Assembly: GCA_963931925.1 (NCBI GenBank)
Contig: OZ007570.1
Location: 50,689,936-50,753,935, forward strand
Source: Onchidella celtica
Lineage: Eukaryota; Mollusca; Gastropoda; Systellommatophora; Onchidiidae
Length of the DNA stretch: 64,000 nt
Direction of reading: 5' to 3'
In this document: positions 1 through 13,900 of the stretch, one piece after another
Position numbering within the stretch: the first letter of the stretch is position 1
Layout of the letters: each line of letters begins with the position of its first letter
Program-made: the position numbers and the translations under genes
Notes under the pieces: generated by a model
Seen by the model: the letters and a program-made list of their open reading frames with translations, nothing else
Databases searched by the model: none
What the model was told of the DNA's origin: nothing

Positions 1-1205
1 CTTCAGCTTGCAATTTTTTCTATCCTGTCATAAAATTGCAAATGTGTCAGCGGTAGGGTCTGTGCGATTTTCTGTCCATTTCTGTATGTATCATTAGCCA
101 TTACATGATGATAGCGTTTACAGTTTGGGATAAATAGGGGAACGAAAATGGGTGGTACTGATATGTGAGTATAGCGTCTGCTTTGCTAAAAAGACTGAAG
201 TGAATGAAGTTGGACCTAGACAAAAGAAAGTGCGAAGGTTTGATACCAAATAACTGTATTGGATATAAATTAAGTGATGATTTACTTATTTCAGCAGCGC
301 TTTTATTAAAATTTAGGTAAGCTTCCTCTCTTCTTTTTGGCCATGTAAAAGTTCAGTTTTCTACTAAAAATTGACCCGAAGAATTTAAAAAATTTACCAA
401 AAAGTTCTCTTTTTTTTTTCTTCTTCTTCTTCTTTTTTTTTTATTAAATTGTTTTGTTTTGTAATGTGTATTCATCAAACATTACACACAACAAACATCA
501 AAGAGATATATTGGTATAAAAAATTCACAAGTTTTTTTAAAATATCCTGCAAAACCTTGGGTTCAGGGCCATAATCTGAGAAAAAGCCTTGGGGCTCAGT
601 GAGTTAAGTGGAATTTGGTCTAGATGAAAGTTCATTTTGGAAGAGAAATGAATAGACCCAGGTAAATTTGTAGATCCAACCCAGATTCCAGATTGTACTG
701 TAAAATGCTAAAAAAAAGTTGGGAGAATGATTTTTTTCAGTAAGAATAAGAGCATGCATAATGCCAATCATTTGTTTCTTGGTTTAATCACCCACATTAA
801 AGCCTGTGATTTCTTATTCTGCCATCAGATCTGAAGGCAAACAGAAAAAAGGGAAAGACCCACACAGCTGTAAGTGACAGTACTGCCATTATATCTTGCA
901 TCATCATTGCCATCTGTGATCATGCAAAACTCTGTCACTGGCTGCTGTGTTGCTTTGCATGTTTTTTGTTTTCTGCTTCATTAAATTGTTTCATTTCATA
1001 CTACGTGGTTTCATGAATAAACACAATTTAAACGAATATGTTATGCTGAAAGCAAGCCAAAAATCTTGGAGCATAAATCTTGGAGGAATCTGTTTCACCC
1101 ATCATGATTTTGCATTCAATGCTGAACATAAATGCAGCTTCTTCCTCAGGCAGAAATTGTTATTACATGTACATGAATGTACATATTTTGAAAATGAAGA
1201 AGGTG
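1..1205. other. AT-rich sequence without a recognisable gene
   Basis: I see no splice-bounded coding exon on either strand. The longest open frames are short and lack any recognisable motif. A pyrimidine-rich low-complexity tract (CTT repeats running into T runs) lies at about 405-445. The stretch could be intergenic or the long 3' UTR of a gene outside the window. Confidence 0.4.
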
Positions 1206-1380
1206 GATGGAATGGAATGGTTTACTCCATTCTGCTCTGTGGTTGACATGAGATTGTGTGCATATTATGTACAATTAGAATGTGGGAGTGAATGCGTTTG
1301 TAAAGTTCTGTAAAGCGCTTAGAGCCTGTGGAACAGGGTTAAGCGCTATATAAATGCCATTTATTATTATTATTATTATT
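1206..1380 (+). mobile_element. SINE copy 1, (ATT)n-tailed
   Basis: The 3' part reads CTGTAAAGCGCTTAGAGC, then a short spacer, then AAGCGCTATATAAATGCC, ending in an (ATT)n tail. About 60 bases upstream is the box CTCCATTCTGCTCTGTGGTT, which continues GACATG (1225-1250). The same boxes, in the same order, recur in reverse complement at 41789-41892, which shows that this is a dispersed family. The conserved 3' box with a trinucleotide tail is the layout of SINEs that borrow LINE 3' ends. The 5' boundary is approximate and no target-site duplication was resolved. Confidence 0.6.
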
Positions 1381-4300
1381 ACCCATGGCTTTTGGTGAAC
1401 ATAAGCTTTAGAAATTAAGACACGAAAATCTTGCTTCGAGCAACATCACTTCATATCAGATGTCACTCATCATTATTAGATTTAACATTAATACCTCTGA
1501 ATCAGTGAAATGTTTCATAGAGTGTGAGGTTTTTAGTCAAGAAATAAACATTGCCACCTTGCCCTTTGATTTGTTAGGTAACAAGTGGCTGAGTTGCCAA
1601 TGTTTCAAAACGTGCAGTTATATACTGGAGTAGCATGAATACAGATCAGTGTATTTACTGTTCTTCGGTGACTGTGGCATGAAATTCTTTGTTGGATTTG
1701 TGGCAACCACCAGATCCTGTGTATTCAGTTGGGGTGTTCAGTTATAACCCTGATACTTATGTATTGCCTTGAAAATAATCATTGATGCTCCTTCACTCTC
1801 TCGTGTCATTTACACAATTTCTTGTATGAAACCATTGTTTACTAAAGAGACATTCTATCGTTTATTTTATGCTTTCATTCATAATCATACGTACTAATGT
1901 AGTTTTCACATCTATGCAGCATGAGACCATTCGGAAACTCGGTCTAGTTTGCAAAGCATTTTATATATAATTTCAATTTAGTGACACCTGCACAGCTTGA
2001 GTTGTTGAATTTGTTTTCTTCCTCCATTAGATAGGGTGTATGTTAATTTGCAGATGCTCAGGAAAAGATTAAAATCAAAATGTTTCACTTTTCTTTGTTA
2101 CAAGACAGAATCAACTTTGGTCTGCATAGCTGCATCCTTTTGATGACAGAATGATCTGATGTACATTGTTTCCCCACTGACGGAAAATAAGTTTAATTCC
2201 CACCATTAAGTTTTCAAATTATTGTCAGGACACATTAAAAGTAAAAGAGAATATGCTGCATCAGTAATTTCAGATATATGCAACATCCAGTATAGTTTTA
2301 GTGAGATCCATTGGTTCATCATTTTTTTAAACCTGCATGGTCTGTAGTCATTGCTTCACTATGCAGTGTGTTAGAAATGGAAGCTTGAACAGTAGAATGA
2401 ATACATGTAATTAACAAATGTGCGACACATTGCCAACATCTTTTATTTCTCATTTATCCTAATCGTAGAAGTTTTGTCAGTTAATGAGTACATAGTTTGA
2501 GTGCCTATTTATGTGTTGTCTCATACAATATTGGCAAGCCTCTTTAGCTCTGCACATATGTACTAGTTTTGTGTGTAAATCAGACTTCAGGCCGTGATGT
2601 GCTCTTTTCCATGAGATCATTGAGATTCCTGTTTTGTGTGTATGTTTCCCAGTTCTTATTGGGTTTTTTGTTTTTTTTTCTTTTTGCCCGCTTTTCCTCT
2701 TCTTCCTGTGCACTTCCCACTCTCAATTATCGTTTTCTTTTCTTTCACATTCATTAGTGTCCTATAATTTCATGATTTGCAATGTGGTCTGGAACATGAG
2801 AAAATGTAGTGTGTTGTTGAATCAGCACTGTATTTTTGTTAAATGGTTTGGTTTTCATTTAGAGCTAACATTGGGCTAACATTTTCACATAGGTGACAAA
2901 ACTATGCTGACCTAAAACTTTTTCAAATGCACAATGTCTCAAAATTCGGCTTTAATTCTCTAGCTGTTTAAAACAAAATTGACCCATACAAGTATCCTGC
3001 ATATTGCATACATGAGCCACTACAAATGGCCAGACAACAACAGGTAGACTTCACTGGTCATTGGAAAAACCATATGATATAAATCAAAGCTCTTTTACAC
3101 ATTGGCAACTTTTCTCAGGAAATGACCAGAGAACTGGTTTTTGGTTTTGTTTTGTTTTCGTAGGCTAATGTTATCAGAAGTGGTTTCATTGAGATTCAGT
3201 AAATAACCAGTGCATAGACAAAGATATATTTAATTTTATTGTAAAGCATCATGTTCATTTCTGGTGAAACAGGAAATCAGAATCACAGTTACATCTTAAT
3301 ACTGATGTATATGCATTATTTATGCTGTTTTCTTTTGATTCTCTGTTTCAGAATGACCAACAAAGTACTCTCTCTCATTAACATGTAACTGTGTGATGTC
3401 ACCACTGGGAAGGACAAGAGCCATGGGCTGAACAAATAGCTTATAGAAGACGTGAATTTTGCTAAAGTGTATATATCTAAATGTCACTTCAGACATTAAT
3501 ACAGTGGTATAAGTATTGTCACTGTGCCAACAAATTAGCCTTGGTTAGACCCAGGCCAAAATTGCATGAACCGTTTACGATCTTCTTGAGATCAAGCCAA
3601 CACTGTCATGTAAACAGATAAAAAAAAACTGATGCGCCAATCCATTTTCACAGTAATGCACTGGTGACATTTTCCACTAACTCATCTGTAACACATTGAT
3701 AAACAGCTTTATTTGCCCCTCTCAGGACTATGAAAAAAAAAGATGTAGGCCATTATGTTGGTATGGTGATGATATATGTGGCTGTGTTTACTGGGGTCTG
3801 GAGTGATCATTTATGAGAAAGTGCAAAGCTTTTATCTCTGCTGCATGATCCCTGTTTTTTTATATTTTTTTAAATAACATATTGAATATGTAGCTGCTCG
3901 GGTTGGCAGTTCTTCATAAATCCCAAGATGCCACTTGCTGCGGCCTCAGCCAGATATTATCCAAACCCTAACATCACACCCCTGTCATTATCAAGTGTGA
4001 AATTTATCCATGACATAATTACAGTAGAAGTTGTGCTATTGGTATATTCCAATGTTTTCATAGTCATTTATCAGTGAATGTTTGGTATTTTCATACTGAC
4101 AGCTGACATGATACTTGTGACATTTTAGTCGTACATGTCTTTGACCAGAGCATAAAGAACGGGAAATGTTATGGAAAATAATAGTCATTGTTCATATCAG
4201 AATATCTCCCCCCTCATGTCCTGAAGACAGAAATAGTTTGGAGGTATTGCAAGATCCACCAATTAGAAGGCACAGTAATATACGCCATGTACATGGCAAT

Positions 4301-7300
4301 AGATTTTTAATTATTTAATCTTAATCCTCTAGTATCTAATGCTCCATATTTGAAATATATGCCCTTTGCACAGTGCTCTGTTGTTTTTTTTTTCATACAT
4401 TTTTCTGATTTATCAACAAAGAATTTTTCTTGATAAATATTTATGGTTTTGCATTCATCTATTTTAATTTATTGTTGTGTGTTTGAACATTTTTGGATAT
4501 AATATAAAGGAGTCTATCCTGGCACTAAAGCATTAACCAATCTGTCCCATTGTTTTTAAATATGATCTTATATTGCCCGGTCCTCATCAACGTTTGGGAT
4601 TGGAGGGATCAATGAATTAGTTAATTTATGTCAGTGAGATCATATGAAATGAAAAGCACCATGCACTTATTGTAATTGTGTCCTGTATAAAATTTCACAT
4701 ATTTGAGAATGGAACTGCTGTTGAGCTTAGAGTCTTGACGAATGAAATGATTGCATGTATGCCATAGTGTGAAAACAATTTGTGTTTGTAAGAATCTGCT
4801 TGAAGAGCTGGAATGCTCTCGATTAAGTATAACTAAAAAGAACAAAAGAAATGCATGACTTGCACTAACATGACTTGCACTTTCGTAGCATATTGTATTA
4901 ATCAGTGAATAATGACCATGTCTAAGATTGAATTGAAAACAAAGGGTGCGAAATACGACCAATAGCATTTGGGCGTTGGGTTTCATTCATGAATTTCCTG
5001 CTGTTCTGTGGCTCATAAATGAGGATATTTTGGGAATGAAGATGTAATTTTTCCTCATGTCATTTTAATGTGAACAAAGTGAAGAGAAGCTGTTCCTAGA
5101 ATTCTGCCTTGAAAATAAACTGATTTTGCAAAAACTTTTATTTGCACATAGCTTATATGTTCAGGCCTCAGGCTTTGGATTGAAACTGTCGCATTATTGA
5201 GATTTGCAAGCTTAGATTGAAGAACAGAATGATTTTGTTGCAAGATCATGGGTTTGATTGAGTTCATAATTGCATTTTGAGTGAATTTGTACTGTTGATT
5301 GTGAGTGGAGTTTTGAATGTGTCTAGCAGTTAGTAGTAAATTTGCATGTATACCAACAAGTATGGATTTCAGAAAGTGGTTGAACTGTGTTTTTTTCATT
5401 GGTGGCATGTATATGTGTGTATGTGAATTTCACCATGGAAAATAATGCTGAGTGCTCAAAATGAATTTATATGACCTTGATGTATATGAATGGAAGTTTT
5501 AGAGAATAAGAGATTACATACTGTGAAAATCTCAATGGTATTTTATTAGAATGTGTCTAGAAAATGTTTTTCTGAGATTAATGCATTTTCAGTCATCAAA
5601 TTGATGTATCGAGTCTATAGAATGTGAATAAAGCTAATGAAGTCATGAGTTTTGTTTTTTATAGTCATGCCTTTGGTGCTTGTGTGCATTGGCAGTGTGT
5701 GGTTGAGTTATAATTGTTTTTGTGCTGTCTGTGAATATTAATTCATCTCCCTAGAATGACAAGGTCCTGAACTCTCTCCCGTCAATTTTTGAGAAATGGA
5801 GGATTGAAGTTTCATGTGGTCATAGCTTTTAGAGCAAAGAATTTTGTTATTCTTTTTGGTGAGACTTACAAATTACACACCAAATCTGCTCGATACTTTC
5901 ACACGCAATGGAGGCCCCATAGAAGTAGTGTGTAACTCAGTTCAGACAAAAAGTGAAGATACAATTTTGTCAATCGAAGGGGATGATTTTGTTTGAAATT
6001 AGTTTCAACATGCAAACGAATATAATCTTCCTCGACATTGGCTTATGCCAATCACGTTATATTTAAAACATTCAAATATGAATAGGATTTAATTGACGTG
6101 CTGTGCATTTGTGCTGTATTTGTACTGTGATTGTCCTATGAAAGCTTGAAGATTGGAAACTAATTTTCCACACAGCCTATGCATCTTTTTGTTTCATAGG
6201 TTGTACTTATGACTGACAACTCAAACAGTGCGCAGGTATAGGGATGGAAATGGCAGAGATATTGTTGATCTTGAATGTTGCCTTAGAAAGCATAAAAGGC
6301 ATCTCAAATTTAGATGTGACACTGCTGTTGTGGCCGAGAACTCGGCTTGTAAGTAAGCAAGAAGTTAAAAAAAAAAAAGCTACTGCGTGTAATAATATTG
6401 TTTCTTAACACGTTTTATTACAAAGTAAGAAGAAACAAAAATCAGCAGGGGCGCACCATAGCTTGGCAAGAAATTAAAATGTGGCCAAAAACAAACAAAA
6501 AAAATGTACCCGTACTTTGTGGGGCTTTGCGAAATCTGAGTATTTTTCTCTTTGTTGTCAACATTGTATGCGGTGTAGCATGGGTTGGCAGAGCCCGGGG
6601 CAAGGCAGATATTGTGCCCCCCGACCGATGGACCGTTAGCATTCCCTGAGTCCCTTCCACCGGTCCAGTATCTAACCCCCGCCCCCGGGACATGCGTTGC
6701 ATATTTACCATTTTTGCACTGTATCTCGAAATTTGACTCGGGCCACTGCCGTTTTCTCAGGCCGCTTCACATAATAATTTGAAACGGAAGAACGAACAAT
6801 AAAACATGAATGACACACTAGCAAAACAACTGAAGAAAACAACAAAAACAACAACAGAAAACAGATCTGTTGACACGCCAGAACAACAAAATTTACCAAA
6901 CTTTCGAACTCCTAACGCGACGGCACGCGCACACACCGGAACGTCATCATGTTTTAATGACTCTGCGTTGGAATGGAACATAAATTGGAGGAAACATTAC
7001 TTGGTGACGGTGTTTCGAGATTTCGACAGATCTAAAAAGATCGGCAATCAGATTGTCGCCACATACACATAACTAATGGAGGCCACAGCATATTTCATAA
7101 ATAAAACATGTATGTGCAAATACCTGTACAGGTGAACGAATAGTTCGCTCTATCTGAGCAGAAAATTACACATACCTATACTGCAATTTAAGGATTACTT
7201 TAGGTGTGAGGTGGATTTTGAAATTTACGCAACTCATGCAACTATCGGTCGTACTCATACACATCACGGAAGCTATGCAGGTAGGAAATGAGATGGAATA

Positions 7301-7927
7301 TATGCTATCTAGACGCCCGATGTAACTCAGTGAAATTACACATGTAGTTTTTAATCATGTATTTTTAAAAATGCAATTTATGAAACATAACTTTGCCGAT
7401 ATCTTCAATAGGAAACTCACGCTACTAATTGGCATTACGTAATTCACCGACAAGATTATTACATAAGGACAATAATCATGGCTGTAATTAGCGAGAAAAA
7501 CAGTGTAAAATGTTGCGTGGGAACGTTTATTTGCCCCGGGGTCATGTTGAAAATGAAAAACTGTGTAGAATGTTCGAACATTAGGAGATTTTCTGTCTGG
7601 GGACTCTCTGAATGTGAGGTTACATCAATGCATTGAAGAATGCAGTTTATATTAAATGTGACCAAGAAAGAAAAAGTTACGGGAAAGACCAGGATTTCTG
7701 GATAAATTTGAAGTCTGCCATGAAGGTGACGGTGTAGTAACGTGCGCATGTTAATACTGTTATTTGTTCACGCTATTTGGGAACGGATTTACCATTGAGG
7801 CACCTATAACCGATAACTTTGCAGCTGTTGGTGTCAAAACATTGTCGGGTATAGGCCGTGGCTAGCAGGCTATGTGACAGTGATAATTACTGCCACAAAC
7901 TTCGCCAGCAAAAAAAAAAAAAAAGCA
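1381..7927. other. Gene-poor region upstream of CCDC174
   Basis: No exon with convincing splice sites and a recognisable protein was found in 6.5 kb. An AATAAA at about 5627 could mark the 3' end of an upstream plus-strand gene, but nothing upstream supports a coding region. The section from about 6500 to 7900 is richer in CpG and GC (for example the run of C and G around 6590-6700) than the flanking DNA. It directly precedes the first coding exon of CCDC174, so it probably contains the promoter and 5' UTR. No TATA box or initiator can be assigned. Confidence 0.35.
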
Positions 7928-10900
7928 ATGGCAGATGAAAAAAGAAACCTTGTGTCGTCATCTGTGAGTAAACATATCAGTTCTGACAATTAGGAACCTT
8001 GTACCTGATAATTCTAGGCGAGACCTCAAGACGTGAGACTAAAGACGTCTAAAAAGAAACTTCTGACTTCTGAAACAGAGATCGTAAAGTTGACGTTGCT
8101 TTTTTTTTTTTCTTTTCCTTACCTGTCAGCCAATAGGCTAGATCTAGATCTAAATCTAGATTAAATCATTCGGAAGGAGTAGGCTACCATATATGAGGTA
8201 GGCCTACACAACTTTAGCCAGGCACTATATTTCATGCACTGAGTGTTAATCTCTGAACTGTGCATATTTTTTACAATAAAAACATCCACCAAGACTGGCT
8301 AGAGGACTATCTCGCCAGGGAAAGCACTGCTCGCCTGCGACCCCCCCACCCCCATTCACGGCACTCCTAAAGTCACGTTCTTGTAATATTCGACTCCTCA
8401 CAGTGTAACTCATATGGAACTCCTCCCAATCATTTCATCAAAGCGGTCTTATGCAGAATTGTATGACAGTATTCAACTGAACATTTCCGAAACGAAACAT
8501 TGGATGATTGGCATTGGTACTTCCAAAACCTTTGGGTAGTGGCTGGTTGGGCCCAGAGCTAAAATACTCACAGTACCAGTAGCATTTTGATACCAACTTA
8601 AGACTAATTCACAAAAAAGTTACTGTAATCATATCATCAGTGAAAGGTTTGTTTCTACCTCAAGTCTTTATGTAGTAACAGTACTAGCAAAGGTTTAGAT
8701 GGTACATAGATCTAACTCAAGCTGTGCAAAACGACTTGAACGCGTAATTATTATAAACAGTTGAATAAATGTCTTTGCAAGTGTTTTGATTTTCGGAGGA
8801 GTTTTGTTCGACTCTTCGAGTTACATTGTAGGGGCAGTGACACTACAAGGACGTGACTTTAGGAGCATCCATGAGCGGGGAGGTTGCAGGGGGACGCTGT
8901 CGTGGTGCGTTAGTCCTCTAGATGGGTGTTTGTATATTATATAGTAAATACGGGGATTGGTGATTAGCGTTCAAAACATTTTTGCGCTCGACTAAAGTTT
9001 TGTAACTCTTAAATTATATGTATATTACTCCTCCCCTGATTTTTCCACACACTGCTTGAATTTTGAACGAAAGGAGGAATGATATTTTGACAAATGTCAG
9101 GCTGATGACAAGGTCGTTCCAATCCCTGCAGCAAGTGTGGTGGTTGTGTTAATGGTGGAAGTTTTTCTATTATATCTAGCAAGACACTACTTTTCCTTGT
9201 AACTTGATTTTTACGCAGATGATTGATTTAAAAGCTGAGCTGTTCCGTAAACAAGAAGAATTTAAGCGACAGAAAGCAGCAGGCTCCGGATTTGTGAAAG
9301 GCAAGACAGCATCAGAAAAGAAGGTAAATAAAATACAAAGATGCATGCTGTGAGATTTTTAGTTTGGCTGCAATTTGTTTTGTCATTAAGGTTGGAAGAA
9401 GGTTCATGTTAACAAGAGCTCAAAATAGTCGCAAGGACGAATAAAATTTATCTTATCTTATCTTATCTTATCTTATCTTAAGAATGATATTGTTTTAAAT
9501 TGGCACACACCAACTATTGAAGGGCAAACCTATTTTTCTAAACAATACATGTATATATAAGTTTGATTTGGCACTGATTTATAGAACTGTGTCATTCATA
9601 TTGTTGTTAGTGTTACAAGAAACAGACTTTAGAAGCGTTTTGAACAGTACACATAATACCAAGTTGTAAATTTTACTGCGATTGCCCTCTTGTTTTAATT
9701 CTGTAGAGGAGAAAAGTTTTGGGAGGCTGAGAATAATTATCTTTTTTTTTTTCCCCATGTAAGTCCACTATTGATTGAGATATTGAGGAGCAGTGTTATT
9801 GCATATTATATTGAAAGAACATTGAATTCTTGTGACCTCCTTGCAGAATGTTTTATTTTGCTTGAAAAGCATAAACAATTTATTTATTCTAAAAGGAAAA
9901 CTGAAATAATTTAAAATGTTTCTGGACAGAATGTCAAAGGCAACTTGTGGACTCGTCAGAATGCGGGTGTGTTAGCTAGAGCACAGAAAGATCTTGAAGC
10001 AAAATCTGACACTGAGGAAGGTGAAGATTTGCTTGCAAAATCGAGGTGAGCGCTATGGTCTTGTTTTATTTAGGACAGTATTTTGTTGAAGTGCTGTAAA
10101 CAGAAATACATTATTCTCTTGCAAGCTATATCTTACAGAAGCTAAATTAAATATTTAATCTTCTCAGTTTGCCGTGTTGTAAACTATCGGATTTCAAATC
10201 TAATGGAAATTAAAGGTGACAAGTGTCATTATACTTCTGATGCCGTATGCAACTTTGCTATGAAAGGTTGTCCTCCAGTCATGCAGATAGTTTTCAACGT
10301 TGGCTTCCATTTGTGGAAGTTTCATTTACTAGAGGATCTTGGATTCAAAATTCTGTGAAGTGAAAAATATCAGACACTGGCAGTGTGTCACAATTGAAGG
10401 ATGTCAGTTAAACACATTTTCACTAAGTGGTATTCAGCAACTGTTTTCTGTAGTACATCAGGACATATTAATGTAAAATGTGGTAGACTAGCCATGATAA
10501 TACACCCTAAGCACACAGAACAATAGGCTTCTTTCTTTTGTAAATTTTCTTTTGCTATATCATACAGGAAAGCACTTGAGGAAAAGTCAAAATTATATGA
10601 CAAAATTACCAACAGCTCAGGCATACCAGGTAAGCTTACAACTACTGATTGTAAAGTCCCTGTATACACATAAAATTCTTTGCTATTTCAGTTACTAATT
10701 TCATACACTTGAGATGTTGTAAATATCACCTGGCGTTGAGGAACAATTTAGGCATTATTCACAGAAGTCAAATGACATACCTGGTAAATTAGATTTTGCA
10801 TTGTTGCAGAGGAAGATGGCAGTGATTATTACTTGGTTGATTTCCAAAAGAAAGCTATCGATTCAATTGTGGAAGAGAGAGAGGCTGCCCGCAAAAAGCA

Positions 10901-13900
10901 GGAAGAGGAAAAAGAGGAAGAAGCAGAGAGATTGGCACTTGCAGCAGAAATTGCACAACCATCTTGTCCTGATGAAGAATGGTTTGTAGCTCACTGTATT
11001 GACCATTACTGCTAAAGTCTGACTATTTTTGTTTCTTCAACATCCATTGCATCATTGTATATTGTTACTTTATGTTGCTATCCATCAAATTCAATTTTGA
11101 AATTTTTGCAGGGGGCACAAAATAGTGATTAAAATTAAGGGTGGCTCGCAAATGTTTAAATTCCAGGAAATGGGTCTAATATTGTATAAAGTGTAGCATG
11201 GCTGTTCTTCTGTACCGTCTGAACATAAACTAAATGATGTTCTCCAAAATCCGAGTTGGGTAAGTAGAAGCATTCATTAATGATACGAGAGCAAGTTGGT
11301 TATTCAAACCTTCGTATTTGTGAAAAATATTCTTTGGTATCTGATTCATTGTCAGTGATTCCTCACTCTTCCCCATTAGTTTTTATACATACCTACATTT
11401 CACTTTAAAAATGATCTTAATGCGCATTCATATCATCTAAGATCAATTGTTGGTTTGCTGATGAGTGAGAAGTGCAGAAAGTTTCTCATTTTTCTTTTGT
11501 TACAGTTCAGCCTAGACATCCATTGCTGTACCATAGACTGATAAAATATGGCACCCCCCCCAAAAAAAAAAAGCTGTATTATATCTTTGTTCTAAGCCTT
11601 TGCTGAGACCGCAAAGATTTTTTCATGTTTTTAAAAAAAATATCTGTCTACAGCAACATGTTAATAGATAATTTGCAAGTGGTGTATAATAGGAAACTCC
11701 TGGGTTTGAATCTGTGATGCAAATAAGTTTTGCATTGATTCCAGAGAATGTATTGCTGGTAACCACAGGACAAAATCATACACAGTTATGTTATCCTGCC
11801 AATAATAAGTCAATGCTTTCTTGTTTATTCTGTATACCAGGGTTGATTTCACAGATTCTTTGGGCAGAGAACGCCGATGTTTGAGAAAAGATCTTGATCG
11901 GCTGATGAAGCAGGATAAGGAATTAGCATTGTAAGAATTATTTACCAATATATTATTTCAAACCGTCCTCTTGTAAACATGAAAGAGTATCTATCCTAAG
12001 CTTTTTTTTTGTTTATTTCTTTGGATTCCACGATCTTTTTATTGAATATCAAAACTTGAACAGGTTAAATATGAATTAACATTAATCAAAATTAAATGAG
12101 TCTAATCTAAATATGGTATATTATATATTAATTATTCAAATTTTATCTGATGGAATTAGCTATGTAATTCCTTAGTCAGCAGTAGCTATCAGTAATTGTT
12201 TTCCCAAGGCTGTATTTCAGTTTGAAAAGGCTAACATATATTATTAAATTTTGTATAGATAGTGAGTTGCCAAAGTTTATTCATAGAACATGTACTACGG
12301 TAGTATAAAAGAAGTTACTGGTATAAATAACAAATTATTAAAAATAGATTTTTAATTAATAAAAAAAACAACAACTCGTATCTGCATAAATAACATCCGA
12401 TTGTGTTGATTGGCCCAAGCATATTGTCATTGCTGTCAGCAGGGCTCAGTCTTCAAAAATGTCAGTTGAAGAGAAGAGCAAGTTCTCTGGAGAAAACGAT
12501 GTGAAAAGAGATGAGCCACACTTAATGTCATCTGACATGCACAGGGAGATGATGAGACAAAAGTGGGAGAATGAAGCAAAAGAGCTCTTAGAAAAGGGCC
12601 AGGAAGAAATTCATTACTCAAATGTTCGATTTGATGGTTGGTATTTACTTAACTTTAGCTGACCATTCATCTCCAACTCTGTGACTTACTGCTTGTGATA
12701 ATTAACTTTGAGGTAGTTTACTTCTAGCAACTTAATTCAAATTGGAAACAACATTTCAAGTCAAATTTTTCACATTTCGTCGGTCAACTGTTGGAACCTT
12801 GTTAAAATTATCAAGGCAAATTTTTTACATTTCGTCAGTCAGCTGTTGGAACCTTGCTAAAACTATCAAGTCAAATCTTTCACGTTTCATGGGTCAGCTG
12901 TTGGAACATTGCCAAAACTAACAAGTCAAATCTTTCACATTTCATTGGTCAGCTGTTGGAACCTTGCTAAAACTATCAAGTCAAATCTTTCACATTTCAT
13001 CGGTCAGCTGTTGGAACCTTGCTAAAACTATCAAGTCAAATCTTTCACATTTCATCGGTCAGCTGTTGGAACCTTGCTAAAACTAACTTTTGAGGCTATT
13101 GTTAGGGGACCAAAAGTATTTTATATAGAAAGCTTAGCTGAGCATGAACACAACTCATTGTTTTTCTCTTTGGCTTTCATGACTAGACTAGTGTCCTTTA
13201 ACAACAGCCTCATGGGGTTAGTTTCAACCAGGTTCCAACAGCCGACTGATAATTTGCAATATTTAGTCTCAATAAAAGCCACTTTAGGGTCTTTAAATTC
13301 ATTACTCTGCACGTCAAGGAAGTATGGGTTTGGAGCATTTACTGATGAGATGCTTCCTCTAGTGATTCAGTTCCAGAGGTTGCCCAATAAGATTGTTGGT
13401 TCTCCTCTTTCGTCCTCTGTTTTTACAACTCTGGTACAGAGAAAATGGAGCTGAAATCATGTACCTATTTTACAACTTTCAGATTAAGGAAGATATTCTT
13501 TAAAAAAAGCTGTTTTTCATTTAATGGTTTGATTTAGAGAAGGTTGAAAATCAGAGTTCATTTTGGAAAAAAAACAACAAAATGCTTTGGTACGTATTTA
13601 ATAACTGTTGTTTCATTCAGTAAACATTTATCATAGATGGTGTATGATCTGACCCATTTTTTTTCTTCTTTTAAATCAGAAATTAGAAGTCATGGTGTGG
13701 GCTTCTACCAGTTCTCCAAAGACCACGAAAAGCGAGAGGAACAGATGGAAGACCTGAAAAAAATGCACTCAGAGGTAACAAGTCACACAGAGAAAATATT
13801 TCTAATCAGTGGATGTGTTTGTTTCTCTTGACATCACAAAAGTTGCGCTTCTTTGAAATTTTAAGCATTGTTTCATCTTCCACACATCCTCATGTTGAGC

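Noticed and set aside
947..1313. Two short open frames of 77-99 codons
   Set aside because: No motif, overlap in different frames, and end in the SINE.
4621..5408. Minus-strand frames of 121 and 117 codons
   Set aside because: AT-rich, no recognisable motif, no supporting splice sites; expected by chance in this length.
13074..13454. 126-codon open frame after the minisatellite
   Set aside because: It runs from the repeat unit through the inverted repeat with no family resemblance; explained by the foldback structure in a CCDC174 intron.
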